Below are positions 22,945 through 34,454 of a stretch of 64,000 bases of DNA, piece after piece. The notes under the pieces are model-generated. The model worked only from the letters and a program-made list of their open reading frames with translations, was not told the origin of the DNA and made no database searches. How positions within the stretch are numbered: the first letter of the stretch is position 1; each line of letters starts with the position of its first letter. The DNA lies in the NCBI GenBank assembly GCA_030248215.1, contig JASANG010002691.1, positions 44,661-108,660 on the forward strand, written 5' to 3'. Origin of the DNA: Enoplolaimus lenunculus (Eukaryota > Nematoda > Enoplea > Enoplida > Thoracostomopsidae). Made by a program: the position numbers and the translations under genes.

Positions 22945-24245
22945 TTGGGAACTCAGTGATTTACACGTGAGTGGCATCCTTGATGTTAAAATTATAATGA
23001 GATTTTAGGGAAACTGTAATTTTCGGCAAATTATTAGAGGACTTTTGGTTTTGCGCGCTCTGAGTTAAATTTTGGCGTTTTTCATAAGCTGTACTGAGAC
23101 AAAAATTTGCAGTAAAATTACTGGGTATAAAATCAGTTGGAGGAAAAGCTGTTTATGGTTATTTAGATGTTTTGATATAAATTTTGTTATAAAGTTAGGG
23201 GATAACGCCGTTTTGCGACGTGGTAAGAAGTGATAGGCGTCATTTTGCCGAAATGAAAGTGGTTAACGAAGGATGTAGTGGAATTACTCTATCGATGGCT
23301 GTGGCTCATGGCTTTTGAAGGCATGGTGTGAAATAGGGGAATCTGTAACCGCGCATATGACACAGCACAATTTTGAGCTGTACTGGTAGCACAAAAGTTT
23401 TGTTCGTCTGAAGAGGGCTGACATAATGGTTGTTGTCGACAACGGCATAGCGTCAATGCTATACGATAAAGATTACTGTTTCACTTTGCGATCAAGGATG
23501 GCAACATGAAGCATTGGGTATTGGACAAAGATTGCGTTTTGATGTTGGTCAGATAATTCGGAATACATCAGTTTTCTGGAATAAATGCAATGAATTGGTT
23601 TAACAATTCGGATGACTTTTGACACAAATTTTTGGTATTCGAGTGCCATTATTGGTGATGGGCTTGGGAATGGTAAGTTGTTTATTGTTATGTATGTATT
23701 ATAATCAAGGATTATAAGAGTGTGGCTGGCCGAAATTCTAGCAGTGTATATTGGCTGTGTGTATCATAACGTCTAAGTAAATACGTAACTTACCTTCGAC
23801 ATGTTTGACGCAAATTCCTTGAATGTTCTCAAAATATTTTGATTTAGAAGCTAGTTGTAACCCTATGAGGATGTATTTGCTTTTATTCCCTCAAACAACA
23901 TTGATATTAGCAGTAAAGACGAGCATTTTGGCAAGTTGCATACTCTTTTCGTTACATTTTTATAAATTGTCTATCATGAATATACGATTTGTTTATGTAT
24001 TAGAAAACTGCTTTCTGCTAGATTGTCTAGTCGAACCTACTGTAGTTCAGTTCAAATTTAGTCTCTAAGGTCTAACTTCGACTGCGAGATGGTTAGTTGA
24101 AAATCAACTATTTTTCTGGGTATATTTCTACACCTGCGTTAGAACGCTAATTCAAAAATGGTTCTCTAAACAGTGGCACTATCTCGGTACGCCCCTGTAA
24201 ACCGTATGGATATGAAGTCCGTTAGCGATTGCATCCATTAAGAAG
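22945..24245. other. 3' flank of the ZFC3H1-like gene; no further gene seen
   Basis: AATAAA at 23580-23585 is the first plausible polyadenylation hexamer I noticed after the stop, about 640 bp away. The rest shows no conserved coding sequence; the open frame at 23823-24068 has no recognisable features. Confidence 0.3.
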
Positions 24246-24505
24246 TTGATATATATGTTAAGCAACGTTGGAATATTTTACATTTAAAAAAGTTCAAATT
24301 TTCAGATGAATTTAATAACCCATTGTAACGTTTATATATATGTTAAGCAGCGTTGGAATATTGTAAATTTCAAAAGAAGTTCAAATTTAGAGATAAATTT
24401 AATAACCCATTGTAACGTTGATATATATGTTAAGCAGCGTTGGAATATTGTAAATTTCAAAAGAAGTTCAAATTTAGAGATAAATTTAATTACCCGTTGT
24501 AAAGT
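24246..24505 (+). repeat. Tandem repeat, ~87-bp unit, three copies
   Basis: Units begin at 24246, 24330 and 24417 (spacing 84 and 87 bp), each with ATATATATGTTAAGCA, CGTTGGAATATT and TTCAAATTT. The apparent open frame with a repeated peptide is the repeat read in frame, since 87 is divisible by three. Confidence 0.85.
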
Positions 24506-24972
24506 TGCTTATTTGGTTATTACGGGAATGGGTTACATTACGGTATGTTTTTGTTGTCTTTGTCATGTATAGTGTTGTACAGGCCAAAGTTATTGGCCGG
24601 CCAGTAATTGCGTTTTGCAGAACAAGCTAAAAACATTATGACATAATTAATTTAATATTTTTAATCAGATTTCTAGAATTTTTACCTGAAATCTACTGTT
24701 ATTATGGTCAATGTTACGATTGAATTAGCAGTTGAAACTATTTGGTTGCAGTTGTATTCTACATAGCTCCTTGTGGTGGGATAAAGCGCTTCAGATTATA
24801 TGGATTTCATTGCCTTTTAGAAAAAATACAGTGAAATCTGTCGCTGGAGTGTATATAAATATTTCTTGGCAATAATAAAGGTAACAATAAGGTAAATGTG
24901 CCGGCCATTAAACGTCACATTGGCCGTCGGACGGCCGGTCAGTATCAAAAGTGTAGTTGCAAACGCTACGTA
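24506..24972. other. Intergenic stretch, nothing recognised
   Basis: No gene or named repeat recognised. Confidence 0.3.
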
Positions 24973-25392
24973 CTGTTGTGACCCGAATAAGAGGGTGGGG
25001 TAATAAGGGGGAGGGTCCCCATTTTGAGTCCCAATCAATAGGAGTCCGTAAACGGACAGAGTCTTAATCCTAATTAGAGTCCATGAAAGTCAGTTATTCC
25101 TAATTGTAGTGCATAAATTACTAAAGGACCAGATAAAATTGAGTTCGAATCTTTAAGGCGTACTGAAACTTTGAATGTACATTTCTAAGTATAAACTTGC
25201 ATGATCGCTCAAGCTATTGACGCAAGACAAACGTTTAATTCAACGGATAGCTGCAGTACCGGATATATATCAGTAACGAAGAGTGGCGGAGCGTGGGTTA
25301 AAAATAAATAACAGTCCGTAACCGAATAACAAGGGGGTACCCTCTGGAGAGGTCAAATAAATATCAACCCCCTCTTATTCGGGTCACTACAG
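24973..25392 (+). mobile_element. MITE family 1, complete copy
   Basis: Ends CTGTTGTGACCCGAATAAGA and TCTTATTCGGGTCACTACAG are inverted repeats, bordered by TA on both sides (24971-24972 and 25393-25394), as expected of a Tc1/mariner-type nonautonomous element. Length about 420 bp, no coding capacity. Other copies are at 433, 29434, 32235, 34455 and 40621, with a related fragment at 46017. Confidence 0.85.
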
Positions 25393-25725
25393 TAGTAGTT
25401 TTCAATTGTACATGTATGCACAGTGTAGTATATGGAGGTCATGGAATGGGCCAAACTTGTTGTTCTTTTTAAAGTTTACGAGCACATATAAATTAAATGT
25501 TTTTGAGTAAATGTCAAGACTTTTCATTTGTTTTGAGTGATACGACCCATGTGCCGGCTGTATACAGGTGTTAGAAATTACTGTTTATTTTTGTTGCATT
25601 TTTGTGTAGTACTGAACAGCGTATTTCGGACAGTCGATTTGACTCACCATTTTTGACCCATGTGTAGAATATGGCAGGAATGTTTCCCTATGTGGCTGTG
25701 TATAATTGTGTTAACTTAACCTTAA

Positions 25726-25993
25726 CCTCTTCTCACATTGAGTTGCCTGTAGGCAACTCAGCGCAGTGTATATACGTTAAATAGTATATATCGCACCGTG
25801 TTTAACAATTGAACATGTATACATAGTACTAAATCACCACAAGACGTGAGAGCCCCCTCGGGCTCGAGCGTCTAGCTCCTATAGATGAGTGGTGATGGTA
25901 TACGCCTCCCACTCCAGTCACTGGAGTTCGAATCCTAGCATAAAAGTAGGTCTCAGGGGAAATAGAAAATATTCATGTGAGAAAGGGTTAATA
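25726..25993 (+). mobile_element. tRNA-derived SINE, second family
   Basis: Head with ATAGATGAGTGGTGATGG (box A type) and CTGGAGTTCGAATCCTAGC (box B). It is preceded by a conserved leader, CACATTGAGTTGCCT, and followed by the tail GAAATAGAAAATATTCATG. A second copy with the same limits is at 32463-32727. In both, the leader contains a hairpin (GAGTTGCCT..AGGCAACTC). Confidence 0.7.
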
Positions 25994-26029
25994 CTAAGTT
26001 TTTTGTTAGGTTTAGGAATAGTCTTATTC

Positions 26030-26083
26030 TTTTACGCTTAGGCTTACAATAGGTGTTATACTACAGTTCCGGCCCTGTTTCAT
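26030..26083 (-). mobile_element. Half of a telomere-core MITE (family A)
   Basis: CGCTTAGGCTTA followed by TATACTACAGTTCCGGCCCTG and CATACATGGGG is the terminal half of family A on the - strand. Confidence 0.6.
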
Positions 26084-26126
26084 ACATGGGGCTCCATTTT
26101 TGCAGTGTAGGTCTGGTAGAAAACCA

Positions 26127-26486
26127 ATGTTACTTTAAAGGCCGTCCCATTTTCCCGGGACAGAAATGTACCAGGAGTACCCGTCCCATTTTCCCGGGAC
26201 AGCAATGTACCAGGAGTACATTCAAAATATAATTGGGAAAGATGAGACAGTGGGACAGATGGGTCAGTTGGACAGATGGAACAGTTAGGACAGATGGGAC
26301 AGTTGGACAAATGGGACAGTTGGGACAAACGGGACAGATATATATGTGTATATATAATATATATGTATATATGTCCTACGTAAATATATATTTGCCTGTG
26401 CATATGTAAACAGGAGCGCATAAGTGTGCACTCCGGGTATATTTGTGTCCCGGGAAATTGGGACGGCATTTATAGCAACATGGGCC
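26127..26486. mobile_element. MITE family F with GGGACAG minisatellite core
   Basis: The outer ends are imperfect inverted repeats about 37 bp long: ATGTTACTTTAAAGGCCGTC with CCATTTTCCCGGGACA, against the reverse of GGGACGGCATTTATAGCAAC. The core 26245-26338 is a GGGACAGATG / GGGACAGTT array, followed by a TATATA run. A related element is at 28621-28922. Confidence 0.65.
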
Positions 26487-26639
26487 GGTTTTCTTTAGGT
26501 CTGGTAGGGACGGAACAGTTTGGTTTGTCTGGCTGGAAAAATTAGGATGTATGGTTTGCTTCGGAAAACGAAAAAGTGGAAATTTCGAGCATAGGTATAT
26601 GATTCATTTTGGTTGGTAGGACAAGTTCCAGGAGGGGCA

Positions 26640-26752
26640 TTCAAGGGTTTTTAATGACTTGAAAGCAAGGTTGAAAATTTTCTAGGGGGGTTAAAATTTT
26701 GCCAGGGTAGCTTGAGCCCTCATTCCCCCCTTGCCTACGGGCCCGAACTCTA
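26640..26752. repeat. Interspersed repeat fragment (shared with 41060-41236)
   Basis: Shares GTTGAAAATTTTC and a pattern of pyrimidine-rich blocks ending CGGGCC with 41060-41236. Unclassified. Confidence 0.45.
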
Positions 26753-27366
26753 ACTGTGTGAAAAAACTCTGTATATAGATCCTTACCATAAACATTCTGT
26801 ATTAAAATGTATTCGATGTTTTTTGTATACTTGCGTTTTCGAGCTACGTTACCAATGGAACTTTGTTGGTCTACACTCCAACCAATCCATAAGCCAAGAA
26901 ACGTTTTGCGATAGTTGCAAAAGGGCTCAAATACTAAAACAACGTTTAGCTTCTCGATTTCGTTTTTCAATTGAGGCACATCAATTTTAAAATTGTGTCA
27001 AGCTTCACATTAATACACTAGCTTCGCTCACGTTCAAAAATCAAATACTGTATTTGTTTGTTGCATATACCTCGGCCTATTGAAAATCCTGGCTGCACGC
27101 CATAGGTTTTTCAGAATGATATGTTTCATGTTCAAACTTCTGTTCGCGAGAATACGACCAAAGTGAAAATTGTCAGCGTGTCTGGCGATCGTTTAGCGGA
27201 AACAGGTGCCGTTATTGGTTGATTCAATTATATTTTCACATCTTAGACGCAAGAACGTTACAAAAAGTTGATGCGAACGCTGTTTGGGGCTAACAGGCGC
27301 TCACTATATACACGTTTAATGTAGTTTAATTTTGGTTTTGATCCGGTATCATTTGTCAGCCATGTA
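26753..27366. other. Intergenic, no gene recognised
   Basis: The - strand open frame at 26641-26979 shows no signal, domain or composition of a real gene. Confidence 0.3.
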
Positions 27367-27557
27367 TACAGTGCCGGAGCAGGCCGGCGTGGGGTCTCCC
27401 TCCAACTTCCAGGGTGGGGCACCAAACTCGCGAGCGAGAAGCCAGGCGCATTTTAAAACTTAAGGGGGTTTTGTTTCGACCGGTTAGAGTGGGGGCCTCT
27501 TTAGGGGTTGCCCCCATAAATGGGGGTATGGGGGGTGGCTGCTCCGGCCCGGCATGT
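27367..27557. mobile_element. Short GC-rich element with inverted ends
   Basis: ATACAGTGCCGGAGCAGGCC at the left and GGCTGCTCCGGCCCGGCATG at the right are imperfect inverted repeats enclosing about 150 bp of GC-rich sequence in an AT-rich setting. The CAGTG start would fit a hAT-type nonautonomous element; I cannot identify target duplications. Confidence 0.5.
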
Positions 27558-28030
27558 ATATATTGCTGAGGAGCGGGCCGCTTTCTTATGTTTCAGATTA
27601 ATTTTTTGTTTAGAATTAGGCTTAGCAATATGCTTATCCTTATGCTGAGGCTGAGGCCTAGGCTTACGAACGTGTTTATACACTGTTACCACCCTTCCTT
27701 ATATACTTTGGGCATGGGTCCATTTGTCGAGTTTTGGCTTGTGGACAAATATACACATAAGCAGGAGTTTTTGAGTGCTAGTTTGCTTAGGCTGCAATCT
27801 TGTGTGTTGTCTTGGTGACAACTTATTACTGACACACTTTTTAAAACAACTTAAATTTATGAACATCAACTTCAGTACGTTTGCAAGGCTAAATTAAGAT
27901 GATAACGTAGTAAAAAAAGTAAAGTACTGTCTGCGCAACCCAACCGCATTGTGCAAACAAGTAGGAATCGGATCCGCTCCAATCGTGGGAAAAATGAACC
28001 GACATTACCCACGGTGCTCGTTTTTGACGC
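27558..28030. other. Intergenic 3' flank of the peptide gene at 28031
   Basis: Short TAGGCTTAG runs at 27610-27670 are telomere-like hexamer relics. No gene recognised. Confidence 0.3.
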
Positions 28031-28288
28031 TTATGTCTCTGCAACATTCATACACTGCGACACAAAACATTCATTAGTATAGTTAATAACGCATTTCATA
28101 GGCGTCCAGCCACTGCGATGCATTGCACTTCGTGTATGAAATTGGCAATCTTCGTCTGAATAGCATTCGTCGAAACAGTTACTTGCAGTTGTAAATGCAC
28201 GTTTTTCCAGCAAAATTGTTGCTGAAGTGATTACCAAGTGTTCGGTAACTGCCAGTATTGTGAGTAAAACTAATAATTTTAAGTACAT
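28031..28288 (-). CDS. Secreted six-cysteine peptide precursor, member 1
   Basis: A protein of 85 residues if started at the internal Met (28288), chosen because it opens directly into a signal peptide, MYLKLLVLLTILAVTEHL, whereas the upstream Met (28336) adds 16 residues before it. After the signal a short pro-segment ends at the dibasic site EKR. The mature part has six cysteines spaced C-x3-C-x5-C-x17-C-x7-C-x4-C, beginning CFDECYSDEDC and ending CFVSQC, then a short tail. The frame matches the three other whole members in this window. The extracellular role is unknown; dibasic processing and three predicted disulfides would suit a hormone-like, antimicrobial or effector peptide. It is the most diverged member, with the longest third loop. 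Confidence 0.72.
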   Translation of the reverse strand: MYLKLLVLLTILAVTEHLVITSATILLEKRAFTTASNCFDECYSDEDCQFHTRSAMHRSGWTPMKCVINYTNECFVSQCMNVAET

Positions 28289-28344
28289 AGCTACTAAATA
28301 TGTAAACATTTGTAAACAATCAAAAATGGCGGTCAATGTATTTA

Positions 28345-28545
28345 GGGCCGTAACAGAGGATTAAGCGTATTCCTAAGCCTGTGTCTAAGCGTTGCAAAAG
28401 CGTATTCTAAGCCTACTCGTTTACACACCACAAATCCGGACGGCCCTAAGCGTAGCATGGGCCCTTAAGCCTATTGTCTAGAATGTAAGCCTACTCGTTT
28501 ACATACCACAAATCCGGACGGCCCTAAGCGTAGCATGGGCCCTTA
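28345..28545 (+). mobile_element. Telomere-core MITE relic (family B) with internal duplication
   Basis: Starts GGGCCGTAACAGAGGATTAA and CCTAAGCC. A segment of about 84 bp containing GTTTACACACCACAAATCC and GACGGCCCTAAGCGTAG is then present twice in tandem (about 28391-28558). Confidence 0.6.
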
Positions 28546-28620
28546 AGCCTATACCTGAATAAGCAAAAAGTAATCTAAAGCTAGTTGCTTACTCTATTCT
28601 AATCCGGCGGAAAAAGGCCC

Positions 28621-28922
28621 TTGTTACTTTCAGGCGCATCCCGTTTTCCCGCGGGACCGCAATAATGCTGGAGAGCAGCATTTGCTACTTCTGTTTGTGA
28701 ATTGCCGTCCTGTTTTTCCATTTGCCCAATACAAACCTGTCGCACTGACCCACATTCTCAGTGAAAATTTGCAGCTGTTACATTTTCCCATTTGCCGAAG
28801 CAAGGCTGCCCTATTTTCGAATCTGCCCGTAATGCTGTTGGTAGGAGTATATAAATTTGCACCGATTACATTCCTGTGTTTTGCTGGTCCGCGGGGAAAC
28901 GGGACGTCCCTAAAAGTATACC
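28621..28922. mobile_element. MITE family F, second copy
   Basis: TTGTTACTTTCAGGCGC and CCGTTTTCCCGCGGGACC at the left pair with GGTCCGCGGGGAAACGGGAC and CCCTAAAAGTATACC at the right. The interior has degenerate CCCATTTGCC-type repeats related to those at 33096-33370. The open frame on the + strand here is not a gene. Confidence 0.65.
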
Positions 28923-29433
28923 TGGATCGGAAAAACGCTCTGCCTCTTATTATTATAGATAATTTTTTTCTTTTACTCCGTATGCGGAGTCAAATTAACC
29001 CTAATGGAGTAGTTAAAAGTATTGTTTGACCGAAAAAATGGTCAGAACATTTTTTGGTTTAGCTTATCATTATTTGTAGTGTAAGAGGTCGGACTAGGCT
29101 ATAATTATGGTGTCTTAAGGGTAAAATTTAAAATACAAAATCATGATCTACACCGGTCACTATTACAATACAGCTAATAATTTCTAAAAAATTGTCAAAC
29201 TTAGTTCTCAATATAGCGTTTAGCTGTCTCGTTGACAGATATAAACAGGTTTTGGATAATTGCTGTTTTAGGATGAAGCATGCTATTAGCCTGAACGTGA
29301 TATGATGATATTAATTAATTGTGTTGGGAACGTGTTTCAAAAAATTGCCTTCTGCTTGGAGCCTGCCAAATAGGGGGGCACAGTGTGACTGCCTCCGAAG
29401 TCAATGTTCTTTTTTGTCAGGCAGATATGTTAA
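28923..29433. other. Intergenic, nothing recognised
   Basis: AT-rich sequence without recognisable genes or named repeats. Confidence 0.3.
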
Positions 29434-29757
29434 CTAGAGTCCATAAATGTCAATTAACCCTAATTGTAGCGCATAAATGACTCCAGGACCAAATAATTTG
29501 AGTTCGAAACTTTAAAGCGTACTTAAATTTTGAAAGTATATTCCTAAGTATATATCCTTGAATATCGCTCAAGCTATTGACACAATACAAATAAACGTTT
29601 AATTCAACGGATAATTGTAGTACCGGATATATATCAGTAACGAAGGGCGGCGGAGTGTGGGTTAAAAATAAATAACAGTCCGTAACCGAATAACAAGGGG
29701 AGGGTACCCTCTGGAGAGGCCAAATAAATATCAGCCCCCCTCTTATTCGGGTCAATA
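29434..29757 (+). mobile_element. MITE family 1, 5'-truncated copy
   Basis: Collinear with 25075-25392: GTCCATAAATGTCAATTA, CGTTTAATTCAACGGATA, the CTCTGGAGAGGC stretch and a right end CTCTTATTCGGGTCA. The left terminal repeat is lost. Confidence 0.75.
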
Positions 29758-30186
29758 GCCTGTATCAAAAGACATCGTTGTCGTAAATTTTAGACAATAT
29801 TTCTTGAATATCAGACAATTTGTTTTGTGTGTAAGTAGGCTAACTGCGAATATTGCGCAAACAGCTAAATCAGTTCAAGTGGTGCATCTCACGCTTGGCC
29901 AGTAGTTCAAAATTTTATATTTTTCACACGTATATATTTGTTTTAGGCTGAAATTTGAAACTTTTAACTTAGTAGTCATTGTTTTTTCTGATTGCCCAGG
30001 GATGTAAAATTTTGAAGACATATAATAAATTACAAATACAAGCTGAGTGTGGGAATCTTAAAAAATAATTTTGAGCTATTCACTATAGTGAAAATTCATA
30101 ATCAAATATCAATAGGTAACGACAAAATAATTAAAAATAGATGACGATATGCGTTATTTGTGTTGGAAGCCATGTCGAATCTAAAG
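29758..30186. other. Intergenic, nothing recognised
   Basis: No gene or named repeat recognised. Confidence 0.3.
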
Positions 30187-30345
30187 AACAGGGGCGGAAC
30201 AGTATTATACGCTTTATTCCTAAGGCTAAGCCTAAGCCTAAGCGTAAGAATGAGCATATTCCTAAGCCTAAGCCTAAGACAATTTAAAAAATTAGGCTAA
30301 AGCTTAAGCTTACTCTATTCTAGTCCCACAGATTCCGCCCCTGAT
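30187..30345 (+). mobile_element. Telomere-core MITE (family A, diverged)
   Basis: Ends CAGGGGCGGAACAG and GATTCCGCCCCTG are inverted. The interior holds arrays of CCTAAG (30225-30280), then the family's conserved AAGCTTAAGCTTACTCTATT. Confidence 0.7.
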
Positions 30346-30419
30346 CTTTACGCGGGCTGAAGCCCTTAGCCGCTGCTTGTTTAGGTATATCAAGCCTAAG
30401 AATGGTGCTATTCTTGTTC

Positions 30420-30520
30420 GGCGCCTTCTGGCGTTGTGGTAATACACGTGCGTTGCAGTACGGTACCGGACAACAAAGGGTGATGTCGGACGACGCCAGA
30501 GGCTACGAACGGTGCCGGAC
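30420..30520. repeat. GC-rich GACGGTGCCGGAC-type repeat
   Basis: Tandem and inverted pieces of GTACGGTACCGGAC and GGTGCCGGACGTC. Related short islands lie at 38860-38915 and 52665-52820. Confidence 0.5.
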
Positions 30521-32234
30521 GTCATTAAATGTATAAGCACGAACCTTAAGCTTAAAGATAAAACATTGCTAATAACCCTATCTGTAACAGTGAACGCTGT
30601 GTGTATATTTAGTCTTAAACCAGGAATTGCGTGGTTTTCCGTTATCCTGAAACCAGTTGCCCAAAATTGGTCAATTTTGCAAAAAATCTTGCACGTTATT
30701 CGTACTTCTCACGACCTCCTCTGATCATTTCAAGAACAACTTCGGCCTACTTGTGATTATTTCCTGTGGTCCAGTATTACGTCTTTTATTCGGGAACAAA
30801 AATGCCTTGAAATGAAACAAAGAGTAATTTTATATCAAACTTATTGTTGCTTTTACGGGTCGTATTTTTAAAGCTTTTATATATCGAAATAAAATTTGGA
30901 GAAATTTCCCTTGATTTTTTCCATTAATTAAATCACGCTGAGATAATTGATCATCTGACTACTTAAATGGGCTGTATAATGTCATTTTTGTTTTTCAAAT
31001 ACATCGAGAATGTAGACTAGGCTGTTACCTATAATTCAACAGACTTAAATTATATACCGGAACAAATCTTACATGAATATATCAATGATATATTACATAT
31101 ATTTGTTTTAGATCTATAAAAATATGCTAGATATATTTGTGGAGCCGTATCCACAGGCAGTAGCTGATGTAGAGGTGGCGGACGGGGCGTACACCACCCC
31201 GCCAGGACAATTTTTTTGATAAAGTGGTAAAGTTCTTCTACGTTTAGTAATTTTTCCCCTCACAAAATTGGCTCATAGAGGCTGTTTGTTTGATAAATAT
31301 TGCAGTTCTATATATGTATACATTTATTATCAAATTTATTATAGACGGCTATGATTCTAAAAATGAAAAAATAGTAAAAACACAACACTTCTTGGGTCTA
31401 TCCGCATAAAAACCTGCGCACCACTGTCGCGTCTGGCGTCTATATATTTTGGATCAATATATATCTAGGATATTAGAGCTTGGTCGGAAAAATGAAATAA
31501 CCTTACAGGACACATTTACGTGGTCCGATAGGTAAATACAACCTTTCATTACATTTCTACACATACGAGACAAAGACAATTTTACAAGGTTAATAATCTT
31601 CTCGCTCGCCGCAGTCCACTGCAAGAATCCGTTTATGAGGACAACCTCTTGAAATGAAATAATGGCCATTCGACTGATCATACTGCGACGGTGTAAAACG
31701 CCTGCGGTCAGAGCAATAACCATAAAAATAGTCAAAATGTAAACATGTTTTCAGACAATTACAGAAAAACGCAGTAATATTATACAACCAGTAGCGTCGA
31801 GACGGAATTTTTATAACATATTTTTCACGGAAAGTTCAAAATTGTTTTAAACTAAACAAATGTGAACGTTGCTGATCCGTCTGAATACTTGAAATTTAAA
31901 ATTTCAAAAATGTGCTATGATACTGTTGTAAACAAATATTCTGGAAACATGCCCAAAATACGTATGTGGGGCGTTAAAGCTTTAATATATTGATATAGTT
32001 TCAAAGCTGATGTCAACGATTTTAATATATATGGCATTAAGGCAGTGTATTTCCATCGAGAAAATTCTGCCATTGAAAAACAGATTATTTCAAAAAATGC
32101 TGTTTACGGACATTTAACAAAATGATTTATAAATTATTGTTCAATTTCACAATAAAAGTTCAGATCTGACGTCAACCGCTTCATTAAAGTATCTTTCTCA
32201 TTAAACTGAATCATTTCATTCGCTGCTGGTGTTA
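30521..32234. other. Intergenic; mostly unassigned, one element E relic
   Basis: 31180-31290 resembles family E (ACGGGGCGTACACC and a TTTTTTTGATAAAGTGGTAA stretch). The - strand frames at 31454-31787 were examined as a possible further peptide gene and not accepted. Confidence 0.3.
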
Positions 32235-32931
32235 CTGTAGTGACCCGAAAAGAGGGAGGAAACAGATATTTATTTGGCATCTCCAGAGTGTCCCGTTGTT
32301 ATATTTGGTTACGTACTGTTATTTATTTTAAACTTGCCCTCCGCCACCATTCGTTTAATATATCCGGTATAGCCACGATCCGTTAAATGTATATTTGTAT
32401 TGTATCAAAAGCTTGAGCGATTATGCAATATTATACTTTGGAATGTACTTTCAAAATTTAGCACTTCTCACATTGAGTTGCCTATAGGCAACTCAGCGCA
32501 GTGTATATACGTTAAATAATATATCCCATCGTGTTTAACAATTGCAACACGTATACATAGTACTAAATCTCCACAAGACGTGAGAGCGTACTCGAGCTCG
32601 AGCGTCAAGCTCCTATAGCTGAGTGGTGATTGTATACACCTCCCACTCCAGTCACTGGAGTTCGAATCCTAGCACAAAAGTAGGTTTCAAGGGAAATAGA
32701 AAATATTCATGTGAGAAAGGGTTAAGTATGCTTTAAAGTTTCGAACTCAACTTTATTTGGTCCCGCAGTCATTTATGTACTGCAGTTAGAGATAATCGAC
32801 GTTTATGAACTCTTATTCGGGTTTAGGACTTCATCCGCTTAATACGGACTCTTTGGGATACAGACGCTTATTAGATTAGGACTCAAAATGGAAACCCCCT
32901 CTTATTATTTCCTTTTATTCGGTTCACACAG
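32235..32931 (-). mobile_element. MITE family 1 interrupted by a SINE
   Basis: Left end CTGTAGTGACCCGAAAAGAG and right end TTATTCGGTTCACACAG, with TA flanks at 32233-32234 and 32932-32933. Two halves of the element (32235-32462 and 32728-32931) are collinear with the full copies once the SINE at 32463-32727 is taken out. Confidence 0.8.
32463..32727 (+). mobile_element. tRNA-derived SINE nested in the MITE
   Basis: Same leader hairpin, tRNA-like head (box A type ATAGCTGAGTGGTGATTG, box B CTGGAGTTCGAATCCTAGC) and tail as 25726-25993, with scattered differences. It sits inside a family 1 MITE, so it inserted later than that MITE copy. Confidence 0.75.
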
Positions 32932-33095
32932 TACGAAAAAAACTTCGAGAACTATAAAGTATATTTGAGTGGCTTAATATAGAAATCAAGTCCAATATTA
33001 CTTTTCACAGGCGTTTCGCTTTCTCGCGGGAGAGCAAGACGCAGGAGTGTACTAGGGTAAATTTGTATACACCTGCTGATAGCATTACAAACAGA

Positions 33096-33370
33096 TGAAA
33101 TAATGGGACAGGTTCGTTTCGGGAAAATGGGACAGCTGCAAATTTTCGCTAGGAAAACAGGAAAATGGAACAGCTGTAAATCTTCGCTGGGTAATGGGAC
33201 AGCAACTCATTGTCGGTGGAAAAACGAGAAAATGGGACAGGCTTGTTTCGGGCAAATGGGACAGCTGTGAATTTTGAAAATCACACAGCTGTATATTTTC
33301 GCCTTGTAATCGGGAAAATAGAAGAGCAACATTTTTATGGAAAAATGGTACAGAAATACAGGGCATCCGC
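33096..33370. repeat. Minisatellite of AAAATGGGACAGCTG-type units
   Basis: A unit of about 50 bp (AAAATGGGACAGCTG, AATTTTCGCT, GGAAAA) is repeated about five times with variable length. It is the same theme as the family F interiors. Open frames on both strands here come from the repeat. Confidence 0.7.
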
Positions 33371-33439
33371 AGAAAATTACATTTGGGGCGGCCCCGAGTA
33401 ATTTTGGTGAGACCGTACAATTGAAATTCAAGATTGTTT

Positions 33440-33545
33440 ATAAGAGGCGGATCCAAAAATTTCTGACGGGCTGCGGACTGACAAATGTTATCAAACGCAC
33501 AAATTGTAAGGTAGGGACCTTATTATTTTAGCATACCTACACTTC
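33440..33545. mobile_element. Element E fragment
   Basis: AGGCGGATCCAAAAATTTCTG followed by TAAGGTAGGGACCTTA: one end and part of the interior of the element complete at 42588-42830. Confidence 0.5.
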
Positions 33546-33997
33546 TAGTAGTATATACCTAAATATATCAGTAAGATAACATAAGTTTATGCTCACACAA
33601 TATATCAGTAAACCATATAGCATAGGTATATGCACAACGCACTCCATCTACTGTGTCCACGTCAACTTTAGGTAGGAACGTCTGATTGAAATTGGTTGAA
33701 ATTTTCAAAAAATTAGGATGGATCAAAAAATCAATTTTAATCAGAATGTCTGGCCCGAGTCTATTGAGGGGACCAGACCGATTTGGTGCAATATGTTTTC
33801 GCTGAGAAAACGGGAAAATGGTGGAGCAATACGTTCCCGCAGGGAAGACGAGACTGCAATGTTTTTGTTTGATTGATTTTATCTGGGGAGCTGCCACCTC
33901 GTGCACTCCCCGCATTTGATCACCTTCAGCAGGATGTGTGGCTGCCGCGCTCCACACTCTCCGCACTATTAAGCGATCTTGCTAGCCAGACCACAAG

Positions 33998-34047
33998 TAA
34001 TAATAATAATAATAATAATATTTATTATTATTATTATTATAATAATG

Positions 34048-34112
<65 letters not shown>
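33998..34112. repeat. TAA microsatellite with inner inverted part
   Basis: A (TAA)n run switches to (TTA)n at about 34020-34040 and back, so it can fold. Long poly-Asn, poly-Ile and poly-Tyr open frames here are artefacts. A TATA-rich run follows at 34214-34275. Confidence 0.95.
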
Positions 34113-34454
34113 GTTCGATAATGTTCGCGTATGCACTAACCCGAGTAGTATTAATGTTGCTCTCCGGACGCCCATGAAAGTAAAAATGGGCCGAAATAAA
34201 AACAAAATAGTGGATATATACATATATATCTATAGATACACCTATACATATACATACATATATATTATACATATAGAGGTGATTGATTTATCGGTGACAT
34301 CAAAAAGAATTAGCTGACAGCTTGAATAAAACCTAAAACTAATCAGTGGTTAAGTTTACCAGAGATCTCTAAAAAATTTAAGCAAAATATCGTGGGAGTA
34401 GAGATATTCATGAAATGTTTTAACTGATATTTATTGAAGAAGTACAGAACTGTA

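Noticed and set aside
24306-24572. Repeated-peptide open frame
   Set aside because: It is the 87-bp tandem repeat read in frame.
31454-31787. Possible fifth peptide gene on the - strand
   Set aside because: There is a cysteine-bearing frame with HKR, but no cysteine frame matching the family and no convincing signal peptide in the same frame.
33979-34317. Open frames with poly-Ile, poly-Tyr or poly-Asn
   Set aside because: Pure translation of a TAA/TTA microsatellite.
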